A stretch of 64,000 nt of DNA from Streptomyces cyaneus (lineage in GTDB: Bacteria > Actinomycetota > Actinomycetes > Streptomycetales > Streptomycetaceae): contig NZ_RQJW01000003.1 in assembly GCF_004028635.1 (NCBI RefSeq), positions 1 through 64,000 of the forward strand, read 5' to 3'. The notes below the pieces were generated by a model. The model made no database searches. It saw nothing but the letters and a program-made list of their open reading frames with translations, and was not told where the DNA came from. Shown here piece by piece: positions 44,300-53,200 of the stretch. Made by a program: the position numbers and the translations under genes. The first letter of the stretch is position 1. Every line of letters begins with the position of its first letter.

Positions 44300-45112
44300 A
44301 TGGGTGACCTGGCAGGGCGCTGGCGGGAGTTGAACAAGGCGTACTGGGACGAGCGGGTACCCATTCATCTGGGCGCCGCCTTCTACGACATGGACAGGTT
44401 CCAGGATTGGCCCGATTCGCTGAAGGACTTCGAGACGGCCGAGGTGGGGGATGTCAGGGGCAAGCGCCTGATCCATCTGCAGTGCCACTTCGGCCGGGAC
44501 ACGCTGTCGTGGGCGGTACGAGGAGCACAGGTCACCGGGCTGGACTTCTCTCCGCCCGCGATCGAAGCGGCCTCACGACTCGCGGCCGAACTCGGCATCG
44601 ACGCACGCTTTCTGACCGCGGACGTCTACGACGCGGTCTCGGCGGTCGAGGGGGAGACCTTCGACATTGTCTACGCCAGCTTCGGGGCGCTGAACTGGCT
44701 TCCCGACATCAGCCGCTGGGCGTCGGTGGTCGCTGAACTACTCGCTCCCGCTGGGTGCCTGTACCTTGCGGAGTTCCATCCCTTCAGCTTCGTCCTCGAC
44801 GACGAGACCGGAAGCACGGTCACGCACGACTACTTCGATGAAGGTCCAGAAGCCTCGGGAGGCCCCGGCACCTACGCCGACGAGGCGGCAGTGACCGAGC
44901 ACGACGAGACCGTGGAGTGGCGGCACAGTCTGTCGACCGTTGTCTCGGCGATCGCCGGAGCTGGGCTACGGATCCGGTTCCTCCACGAGCACGACCACAC
45001 CTTCTACCTCCAACGCCAGTCGCTTGAGCGCCACGACGGCGACATCTATCGGCACCCTGAAGGTGCTCCGCGCATCCCCCTCACCTATTCGATCCGCGCC
45101 GAGAAGGCTTGA
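44300..45112 (+). CDS. Class I SAM-dependent methyltransferase
   Basis: A 270-residue methyltransferase. The SAM-binding motif I region is LIHLQCHFGRDTLSWAVRGA, followed by VTGLDFSPPAIEAASRLAAE (acidic end of strand 2), FDIVYASFGALNWL and an LAPAGCLYLAEFHPF motif. The substrate is unknown; small-molecule methylation is most likely. ATG 44300 lacks a strong ribosome binding site, so the message may be leaderless. The gene is enclosed between an inverted IS relic and a full IS, so it may have been moved by them. Confidence 0.85.
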   Translation: MGDLAGRWRELNKAYWDERVPIHLGAAFYDMDRFQDWPDSLKDFETAEVGDVRGKRLIHLQCHFGRDTLSWAVRGAQVTGLDFSPPAIEAASRLAAELGIDARFLTADVYDAVSAVEGETFDIVYASFGALNWLPDISRWASVVAELLAPAGCLYLAEFHPFSFVLDDETGSTVTHDYFDEGPEASGGPGTYADEAAVTEHDETVEWRHSLSTVVSAIAGAGLRIRFLHEHDHTFYLQRQSLERHDGDIYRHPEGAPRIPLTYSIRAEKA

Positions 45113-45159
45113 GCCACTCGATCCAGCGCGGATCGGGTATGCGGGCCCCGCGCTCGGAC

Positions 45160-46055
45160 GGACGTGAAGTCTCTGGTAGGACAGGCCTCTCTCACAAGAT
45201 CGTCTGCTGAGCCAGAGGCCTCACCTTGGTCACCTATGCTGCCACGCTCGACGTTCCTCGCCACGTCGTGGAGTATCTGTCCCGACTGCTGGCCGCGCAC
45301 CGACGGCGCATCGGCACCCCGCGCGGCAGCCGCGTGCTCGGCCCGTTCCGCCAGGCCGTGCTGGTGCTGCGCTGGTTCCGCGAGCGCGGCTGCGTACATT
45401 GCCTGGCCCGGGACGCCGGGATCTCGCAGGCCACCGGCTACCGCTACCTGCACGAGGGCATCGACGTGCTGGCCGGCCAAGCTCCAGACCTGCACGAGGT
45501 GCTGGACCGTTGCCGGGCCGCGGGGATGACGCATCTGGTACTGAACGGCACGCTGATCACCTGCGACCGCGTCGCCGGTGTCCGTGACAACGGCAACGAC
45601 CTGTGGTTCAGCCAGAAAGACAAAAGCTTCGGCGGGAACATCCAGTTCCTGGCGGCGCCGGACGGCACGCCGCTATGGGTATCCGATGTGGAGCCGGGCT
45701 CCACTCCGGACATCACCGCCGCCCGCCTGCACGTGCTGCCCGCGCTCTACAAGGCCGCCGCTGACGGCCTGCCCACCCTGGCCGACAAGGGCTACATCGG
45801 CGCCGAAATCGGCATCCGAGTGCCGGTCCGCCGCCCCAAAGGCCAGTCCGAGAAAGCTCTTGATATCGACACCCGCACAACGAACACCCTGATCAGAGAC
45901 CTACGGGCGCTCGGCGAACGCACCGCTGCTGAACTCAAGGAACGCTGGCGCGCGTTGAAGCACATCCCCCTCAGCCCTACCCGGATCGGCGACATAGCCC
46001 GCGCCGCCCACGTCCTCAACAATCACTGGAAGTGATCTTCGTTGAGAAAACCTCA
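45160..46055 (+). mobile_element. IS5-like insertion sequence
   Basis: A single transposase gene with a right end at 46031-46055 that carries TGAGGTTTTCTCA in inverted orientation. The left end was not matched; an AGGCCTCT/AGAGGCCT inverted repeat is present near 45185-45222. Boundaries are approximate. Confidence 0.55.
45226..46035 (+). CDS. IS5-family (DDE_Tnp_4-like) transposase, probably inactive
   Basis: A 269-residue transposase with an N-terminal helix-turn-helix (CLARDAGISQATGYRYLHEG) and a DDE domain. The first catalytic block, normally LDGTL, reads LVLNGTLITCDR here: Asn replaces the Asp. The later blocks EPGSTPDITAARLHVLPA and LADKGYIGAEIGIRVPV keep their acids. The protein is otherwise full length and ends HVLNNHWK. 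The substitution should prevent catalysis. GTG 45226 is taken as the start. Confidence 0.75.
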   Translation: MVTYAATLDVPRHVVEYLSRLLAAHRRRIGTPRGSRVLGPFRQAVLVLRWFRERGCVHCLARDAGISQATGYRYLHEGIDVLAGQAPDLHEVLDRCRAAGMTHLVLNGTLITCDRVAGVRDNGNDLWFSQKDKSFGGNIQFLAAPDGTPLWVSDVEPGSTPDITAARLHVLPALYKAAADGLPTLADKGYIGAEIGIRVPVRRPKGQSEKALDIDTRTTNTLIRDLRALGERTAAELKERWRALKHIPLSPTRIGDIARAAHVLNNHWK

Positions 46056-46154
46056 TTGGGTTGACGCCGATCCCACCGAAGGCGGCTCCCGTGTGCGGGA
46101 ACTTCTGCGTATCTGCGCGGGATACACGCCCTGCTGGACTTGCTGGCCCACCAT

Positions 46155-46310
46155 TCCAGCGCATTGCGTCGGTGGCCCTGTCGCCCATGTGCATCGACGC
46201 GTAGTACCGCTGGCGAGTTTCCTTGACGTCCTCCGGGAAGGCGTCCACCAGGCCGAAGTCGGTGATCGAGTTGTCGAGCTTCTCAATCGCCGTGTGCACT
46301 CTAGAGGTTC
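46155..46310 (-). pseudogene. Short relic of unknown protein next to the IS
   Basis: Minus-strand VHTAIEKLDNSITDFGLVDA and FPEDVKETRQRYYASMHMGD read like an authentic protein segment of about 50 residues, with no start and no recognisable end. It may be what remains of a gene interrupted when the IS inserted at 46055. Confidence 0.4.
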
Positions 46311-46363
46311 GCCGCGGCCCCAGTCTCGGGCAGTGCGGCCTCGCGCCGATGGTCGGCGGCTCC

Positions 46364-47569
46364 TTACTCTCCCCCGTCGGCGGAATGGAGCTGGAAGTCG
46401 ACGACGACGCAACCAACCTGTCCGTCATCGGTGCGGCCGATCCAGACGGGGTAGGCCCCGTCGCCCCGGCCGGCACGGAAGGCGATGAGGTTCGGCTCGG
46501 GCTCCGTGCTGGGCAGTTCGACGGTGAAATGGCTGTCGAGGGGTATGAACAGGTCCTCGTCCAACTGGTCTTCGATCACCGTCCGGGTCGCATCCATGAA
46601 AGCCACTGTGCCGGTATCCACGCCAACCCCGTAGAACTGGCCCTCGCCGAGCAGCCCCAGGTCCTCGTCGGGCCGGAGGGCCATTTCCCACTCGCGGGGC
46701 GGGATGTCCAGGAACGTCACCCTGGCCGCAGCGACACCGGCCCCGCGTGTCGTGCGCAAAAGCGACAGCGTGACCGGGAACTCGCCCGGTGGCACAGCGA
46801 CGGTCCGCGGGGTCTCTCCGATCCAGCCGGGGTCCGAGACTGCCAGCTGGCCTGACGTGATCCGCAGCAGGCCGGCGTCAACGGGCTCGACGACGGCCGG
46901 CCCATCCGGAGTGTCGCACGCGCCCGGACTGAACAGTTGCTCAATTCCGGCGGCACGCAGCGGTCCCGATCCTTCGTCCACCGACACATCGCTCAGGACT
47001 ACGGTCGTGGCGGGCTCGTGGCCCTGCTGGGCGAGGAACGGCGCGAACACCTGCCAGTCGCCGAATTCCGGTACGGGGCAGAGGAAGCTTTCGACGGGCG
47101 CCGGGAACCGCCGCACGGGGACGCTCGACGGGCCGGATGTGCGAGCGTGCAGTGGCTCCGTCGACGCTCCCCTCGGCCCGGCGAACTCGGACCTCACCTC
47201 GACCTGACCGTCGACCGAGACGGTCGTGGTCTCCTGAACATCCCACTTCCCGGACGAGTGCTCCTGCTCGTTGGAAAACTGCCATCGGGTGTTCCGGTGA
47301 GCCAACAACGTCCCCGTGCCGTGCGGCTTGAGGTCGATCATCTGCATGCGCCAGGACCTGTCGTCGAACAGATACACACGCCACATCCGGCGCGGCCAGT
47401 ATTCGACCAGTGCCAGCGGTCGCTCCCGCGCGGACAGCAGAACCGCGTAATCCATCCCGGCAGCATGTCTGCGTGCCGCGACCACGCGCGACATCGGGTC
47501 CGGATGGGTCATTCCCCGCTGGGAACCCCACATTTCGCCGTACGACACATCAAGACTGTCGAAGATCAC
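46364..47569 (-). CDS. DUF4241 protein with an extra N-terminal domain (copy 2)
   Basis: A 401-residue protein. The C-terminal half is DUF4241 (ITSGQLAVSDPGWIGETPR, REWEMALRPDEDL, YGVGVDTGTVAFMDA, AYPVWIGRTDDGQVGCVVVD). The N-terminal half (SYGEMWGSQRGM; ALVEYWPRRMWRVYLFDDRS) corresponds to that of the copy at 19846. GTG 47569 is preceded by GGGGGGAG about 10 bases away. A conserved 42-base element lies 158 bases upstream. The role is unknown; DUF4241 is associated with immunity-type proteins in other contexts. Confidence 0.78.
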   Translation of the reverse strand: MIFDSLDVSYGEMWGSQRGMTHPDPMSRVVAARRHAAGMDYAVLLSARERPLALVEYWPRRMWRVYLFDDRSWRMQMIDLKPHGTGTLLAHRNTRWQFSNEQEHSSGKWDVQETTTVSVDGQVEVRSEFAGPRGASTEPLHARTSGPSSVPVRRFPAPVESFLCPVPEFGDWQVFAPFLAQQGHEPATTVVLSDVSVDEGSGPLRAAGIEQLFSPGACDTPDGPAVVEPVDAGLLRITSGQLAVSDPGWIGETPRTVAVPPGEFPVTLSLLRTTRGAGVAAARVTFLDIPPREWEMALRPDEDLGLLGEGQFYGVGVDTGTVAFMDATRTVIEDQLDEDLFIPLDSHFTVELPSTEPEPNLIAFRAGRGDGAYPVWIGRTDDGQVGCVVVDFQLHSADGGE

Positions 47570-47726
47570 AGCCGCGCATCTCCCCCCGTGGCACCAGCCG
47601 CCCCCGAGCAGTGGCGCTCGACGGGTGACCCTGCCGCATCGCCCTGCCCTTCCGGAGCTTCGTTGTGCCGCCAGTCTGCCACTGAGGTGTGACACATAGG
47701 ATTGTGGGAGGCCGGCAACCTGGGGT

Positions 47727-47767
47727 TACCGACGAAATGGGCCGCCCCAGGTGACGAAACACAGTCG
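47727..47767 (-). promoter_or_regulatory. Conserved 42-base element, copy 2
   Basis: Same two blocks as at 43932-43973 (TACCGACGAAATGGG and GGTGACGAAACACAGTC) around a different 8-base spacer. It lies upstream of the second DUF4241 gene in the same orientation. Confidence 0.55.
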
Positions 47768-47874
47768 GTTCGGCAGGCCCCATCGGTGATGCGTACGTTC
47801 GCGTCAGCGCCGACGCTCAGGGGCGAGAACGTGGACACTCCTGCGCGGGATCCAACCCGGCGGAAGCCACGTTA

Positions 47875-48362
47875 CGGCCGGTCAACGACTTCACCGACCC
47901 CCGCCTCTGCGCTGCCATTGTCGACCGCCTCACCTTCGGCACTCGCCCTCGCCGAACAGCTCCTGGCACATCTGGACCTGCGCGCGACCGCGATCAACGT
48001 GACCATCGCCGCCCTCATCCGCGACGCCGGCAATCCCACCCTCGAAGACCGTGCCCGCCCCCTTCGTACCGAACTTGACGTCGCGGGCCTCGCCTCCATG
48101 GCCCCCACTCTCGAGTTGGCCCTCGCCTTCCACCAGGCCGTCCTCGACGACCACGATGCTGTGAGCGCCACGATCACCCGACTGCGCGAACAGACCCAGG
48201 GCGGGACTACGCCTACTACGTCGACATCGCGTCCTTCATGGCCGACCTCCCACTCCCCGCCGACTACGCCGCGCCGCGTTGGCTGGACAACGAAGACACC
48301 ACCCGCGCGCGGTGGCGCGAGCTCGTCACCGCCCGGCGCGATCGCCTACGCGCAACCCGGTG
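47875..48362 (+). pseudogene. IstB tail relic joined to remains of an unknown gene
   Basis: VNDFTDPRLCAAIVDRLTFG at 47883-47940 is an IstB-type C-terminal block. It runs directly into an unrelated segment (LLAHLDLRATAINVTIAALI, LEDRARPLRTELDVAGLASM, ELALAFHQAVLDDHDAVSAT). After a frameshift near 48205 this continues as YAYYVDIASFMADLPLPADY to the stop at 48362. The second protein is not recognised. Both parts are broken. Confidence 0.5.
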
Positions 48363-48417
48363 AAGCACTGCGGCCCCGCCGGAATCCGGCGAGGCCGCAG
48401 GCGTCAGCACCGGTTGG

Positions 48418-48849
48418 TTAGAACACCGGGTTGCAGTTCTTCAGTGTGGTGGTTCCGACCTGGCGGTCACAGGCCCAGACTCGAATGTCCTTCTTGTTGT
48501 TGAAGCCCCAACTGTCAAAGGAGTTCACCCGGCTGGCGTACCGAGGCTGGTACTTCCAGGCCCCTCCGGACCATGTGTAGTACTCCAGGGCGAAAACTGC
48601 CTCGAGACGGTTGCCCGGGATGGCGTCCCGAGCCCCTGCGTTGGTGAATTTGCCCCCGTATATTGGGTCACCGCTGGTCGTGTGGCCGGTCACGTGGTAC
48701 TCGTACGTGCCGCTGATCTCAGCATTCCCGGTCTTGCTCTTACCGTTCAGATAGTGCGGCGCGGCCTGGGCGGTGCTTGCGAGGCCGAAAAGCACCGCGG
48801 CGGTCGTTGCAGCGGCGCCGAGGCCGATGCGCTTGAGGTTGGTCTGCAC
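48418..48849 (-). CDS. Small secreted protein of unknown function
   Basis: A 143-residue protein with a Sec signal peptide (LKRIGLGAAATTAAVLFGLA, cleavage after AQA). The mature domain of about 115 residues has aromatic, beta-like sequence (GTYEYHVTGHTTSGDPIYGG) and two cysteines near the end (WACDRQ, KNCNPVF). No family recognised. GTG 48849 has AAGGAGG about 9 bases upstream. It is divergent from the ArsR-like gene. Confidence 0.72.
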   Translation of the reverse strand: MQTNLKRIGLGAAATTAAVLFGLASTAQAAPHYLNGKSKTGNAEISGTYEYHVTGHTTSGDPIYGGKFTNAGARDAIPGNRLEAVFALEYYTWSGGAWKYQPRYASRVNSFDSWGFNNKKDIRVWACDRQVGTTTLKNCNPVF

Positions 48850-49016
48850 GAGCAAGGTCCTCCTTGGATTCCGGTTTGAGTGCAAACATCTCGCTGCGCG
48901 CCCGGGTTTCCGACCGTGCAGGACGAGCTGGTGAGAATGAGCCTGCCTCCAGCCGGTTCCAGTCGCCATGCCTTTCATCCATGGCCAAAAGGGTCATGCA
49001 CACGGAGAATCGGCCC

Positions 49017-49970
49017 GTGTTGCGCATACACTTCACCGAGGCTGACTTGCGTCAGATCACCGTCGCTCCGGTGCCCAACGCGTTGTTGGAAACGGCGCTC
49101 AGCGTGCGCTACTTACGCACCCGCCCGACCGGCTTGGTCCGCTCGCGGCCCGGCCTGAGACAGTGGCAGCAGGCGATCGCACACAGCTTGGTCCCGCGGG
49201 CGGGGATCCTCCGGAGCCTGGATCCCCCGCAAGGCGGCATCTTCGAATTCTTCCTCCAGCCCACCACTCCTGGCCTGCACGCTGGTGTCGACCTGGCCGT
49301 CCGGACGCCAGTTCAGGAACTGGCGGACGAAATCGCTCTCCTGCCCCACCCCATTCGCGACAGCCGTGCACTGCGGGAGCTCGCCGACGGCACCAGGAGG
49401 GGCAGACAGGTCCTCGCGCAGGACACCCTGCTCTACTTCAACTCAACCCTTGCGCCCCTGTGGCCGCAGATGCAGGCCACCGCCGTCGCCGACCGGGCGT
49501 TGCGAGCCGAGACACTTCTGCGCGGCGGCGTCGATGCCATGCTGGCCACGCTCGTCCCCGGCTGGCGATGGGAGTCGCCGACCTGGCACATCAGCTCACC
49601 GTGCGCCCCGACCGACGTCCATCTGAATGGCCGGGGACTGATGCTCTTGCCGTCGTACTTCGTCCAAGAGCCGATGTATGTCCCAGGCGAGCCGTTGACG
49701 CTGATCTACCCGCTGCATGCCAGCGAACAGCCCACCAGCGCCGCCGAGATGCTGGGGCCACTGCTGGGACGGACCCGCGCCGCCGTGCTTGCTGCCCTGC
49801 GCCACCCAGCCACCACCACCGAAACAGCCGACCGGGTCGGTATCTCGCTGCCCTCGGCCAGCCAACACACCACCGTCCTGCGCAACGCCGGCCTCATCAC
49901 CACCACCCGCACCGGCATCGCGGTCCTCCACACCCTCACCCCGCTGGGAAGAGCCCTCCTCGGCTCCTAA
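49017..49970 (+). CDS. ArsR-like winged-helix regulator with DUF5937-type N-terminus
   Basis: A 317-residue protein. The N-terminal 240 residues open with LRIHFTEADLRQITVAPVPN, typical of Streptomyces DUF5937/ArsR regulators. The C-terminal winged helix has TAAEMLGPLLGRTRAAVLAA and ADRVGISLPSASQHTTVLRN, followed by the wing. GTG 49017 is preferred, since GGAG lies about 9 bases upstream and it gives the usual N-terminus; ATG 48996 and 48981 are longer alternatives. Targets unknown; the divergent secreted protein gene is a candidate. The 320 bases after it (49971-50290) contain no gene I can support. Confidence 0.8.
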   Translation: MLRIHFTEADLRQITVAPVPNALLETALSVRYLRTRPTGLVRSRPGLRQWQQAIAHSLVPRAGILRSLDPPQGGIFEFFLQPTTPGLHAGVDLAVRTPVQELADEIALLPHPIRDSRALRELADGTRRGRQVLAQDTLLYFNSTLAPLWPQMQATAVADRALRAETLLRGGVDAMLATLVPGWRWESPTWHISSPCAPTDVHLNGRGLMLLPSYFVQEPMYVPGEPLTLIYPLHASEQPTSAAEMLGPLLGRTRAAVLAALRHPATTTETADRVGISLPSASQHTTVLRNAGLITTTRTGIAVLHTLTPLGRALLGS

Positions 49971-50290
49971 GCTCCCCGAACGGTGACCGACGTCGCGATC
50001 GGGAAGCTGGCGGTCAGCCCTACGCGCACTGGCGGCGTGGACAGACCTTGCCATGGCCGGACCTCAGAAGAGCCCGGCCACAGCTGCGATTTTCGTCAGT
50101 GCCTGTGTCTGATCCTGACCTGCCAAAGCCGAGCGAGACTGACCGGCATCGATTTCATCTCCCGGCGGTGGGGTAGCCGGCCCACACGTGCTGGCGGCGC
50201 CAGATCCCGGGCGAGGTCCGCATCGGTGGAGATCAGGTTCGGGTCGGGCGCCTTGTGGACGTGGTAGCGCGCTCGGGGAGCTGCGTATGC

Positions 50291-53200
50291 TCAAGACTGG
50301 CACAGCTGCTGGTAGGGGACTTCGGGCAGAAACCTGTTCCAAGCGGCTGGGGACAGCGAGGCTCCGGCGCGTGCGCACACCGTGTCGACGGCTCGGTCCG
50401 CATCGATGTCGTACTTCTGCCACGGCACGTGTTCACCTGCGGCATACAGTGTGCCGCCGTCCGGGCTGAAGGCCAGGGACAGGATGCCGTCGCCCGGAGT
50501 GCGTAGGGCGGGGCCGAGGGGTTGCTGGGAGGTCACGTCCCACAACTGCAGGGTGCCCTGGTTCCCGGCGATGGCGAGGGTGGAGCCGTCCGGGGAGAAG
50601 ACCACCGCGCTCGTCTCCTCGCCTTCGCCGGGTATGGCGCGGGAGAGGGTGCCGGACAGTGTCCCCAGCGGCGTACGCAGGGTGCCGTCCCACAGGGACA
50701 CATCCCCCCAGTCTTTCGCCACGGCGATCCGGCGTGCGTCCGGGCTGAACGCGAACAGGCATGCCTCGCACTGGCCGAGTTCGTCGGGCAGGGTCTTGCC
50801 GTCGGACACCCTGATCAGGGCACCGTCGTCTGTCAGGAGCTTCGCGCCGTCGGCGCTGAGCGCGCCGATTCTCTGGACATCCTCGTCGCGGTCGCCTCGG
50901 TTCGGCTCGGGCAGGGTGCGCAGCCGCTTTCCGCTGCGGGTGTCCCAGACCTTGATTCCGTTTTCCGATCCGATGGTCATCACCTCCCGGCCGTCCGGGC
51001 TGAGTGCCAATGCCATGAATTCGAAGTCCGCGGTCCCGGGGGTGAGCGCCGTGACCTGCCGGTTTCTTCTCGTATCCCACACGCGGATCCCGTCTGCGCC
51101 CCACGGGATGGGCGATTCGTCGAGGCCGTAGGCGAAGCGGTCCCCGTTGGCGCTCAGCGACATCTCAAGGAACGGGTCGTCGTCCTCGGCTGGGGCGGCT
51201 CGCTCAAGTCCGGGAACGTCCGCCGTGACCTTGCCGCTGCGCGCGTCGAGCAGGGTGAAGCGGTCGGCCCGGGCGCCCGCGCGGGCCAGGGCCAGTGTGC
51301 CGGCATCCGCGCTGAACGTGGCGTTGTCGACGGGACGGGCACGCCAGGAGGTGGTGACGGACTGGCCCAGATCGAGCGTGTGCACCACGGGTCGGGTGCC
51401 GCTCCCGCTTCCGACGTAGCGGATGGCACGGGAGCTCATGTCGAGTTCGATGTCGCCGGGGTCCCCGTACCCGTCGGCCGGCGCGTGGCGGAAGACCGGG
51501 GTCTGCGGCCGGTCAAGGCGCCAGAGGAGGATCTCATTTCTGCCCGCGCCCGCCACGAATTCCCCGTCGTCGCTGAAGGCATACTGCCCTGGTGACGTCT
51601 GGCGGAGCGTGGGCAGTTCCTTCCCGGAGGAGAGCCGCCAGCGCCGCAGTCCCTGCTCATCCGGCACGGCCAGGGTGTCTGCGTCGGGGGAGAACTGCAT
51701 GTCCCACGTGGTCAGGCAGGGCACTTTCGTGATCCACTCGGCAGCCGTCCGACGGTTCTGGCGGATGTCCCACAGCTCGGCGTGACCGTCCTCGGTGCAG
51801 GAGGCCAGCAGGCGGCCGTCCGCGCTGATGTCCGCCTCCACCGTCGGGGGGGCATCCGGGGCGGAGAGCAGCCGCCGCCCGGTGCGCGTGTCCCACACTT
51901 CTGTGCCGTCGTCGGCGGTGCTGAAGTACATCGCCCGCCCGCTGCTGCTGAATCCCGTGGCGGACGTGGTGGAGTCGGGGGCGAAACGGGAGGGGCCGAA
52001 GGCGGGGCCGCGGTACTGGCCGGCGCGGATGTCCCACAGGCGCACCTGCATGCCGGCGCCCGTGGGGATGGCGAACGTCGAGTCGTCGGGGCTGCGTTGG
52101 ACGCCATACCCCTGCAGGTCGACGTTTTGTGGCAACGCGCGGTAGGTGCCGGTCACTCGGCCCGTCTCCGCGTCCCGCACCGTGATGCGCCTCTTCTCGA
52201 TGCGGGTGAACGTGCGGCCGCCGTCGCTCAGGAACTGCTGAGCGTTGTACTCGGAGGGCGGCGGGTCGAACCTCGCGCGCTCCCGCTGCTCCAGGGCGCC
52301 CAGCAGCGCCGACCGGGTCTCCGGGGTACGGCTCAGTTTCCAGCCGGCGACGCTGAGTTGGAGTGCCAGCCGGGGGTCGTAGGAGCGCAGCCCGTTCGCC
52401 GCGGTGGCGGCCTTGCGGGCGGCGGCGAGAACCTTCTGCCGGTCGCTCTGCTGAGTCTGCTGCCAGGCGACGACGCCTGCCAGGAGGGCGAGCACCACCA
52501 CAGCGGACAGCGAGCCGACCAGCGTGCGCAGTCGGCGTGCGGCCCGGGTCGCCGCCCGCCGCTCCTGATCGCGTGCTGCGGCACTTGCGGTGAGGAAGTC
52601 CGTCTCCAGCACGGTGAGGGCGGCGCTGTGTCCGGGCGGGGAGAACGCCTCCTCGGCCGTGGCCAGTCTGGTGCCGCGATACAAGGCCCCCGGGTCGCGT
52701 CCGAGGTCGTCCCAGGAGCGGGCTGCCTCGGTCAGACGTCGATGGGTGCCCAGCCGCTCACGGTCCTCCTCGATCCAGCCGCGCAGCCGGGGCCAGGCGG
52801 AAATCAGGGCCTCGTGGGCGAGATCGACGGTGTCCTCGTCGAGGGTCAGGAGTCGGGCCCGTGCCAGCCGCTCCAACACCAGAGCGATGTCTTCCTGGGA
52901 GGCGGTGCCGAGGTCGAGTTCGCTCCGGTCGACCGGGCGCCGGGTGTCCTGGGAGCCCTCGCCGGGGGCGATCAGCCGCAGCAGGATCATCCGGGCCAGC
53001 TCCGCGTGGTGGGGGGAGAGCCGGGTGTAGATCTCCTCGGCGGTCTGCGCGATCGCGCCGTGCACGCCGCCCGCCGCCTCGTACGCCTCCATGGTGAGCG
53101 CCCGGCCGCGGCGCCGCCGCCAGGTCTCCCGCAGGGCGTGGGAGAGCAGCGGCAGGCCGCCCGGCTCGCCGCCGGACTCCTCCACCAGGCGGGCGGTCAG

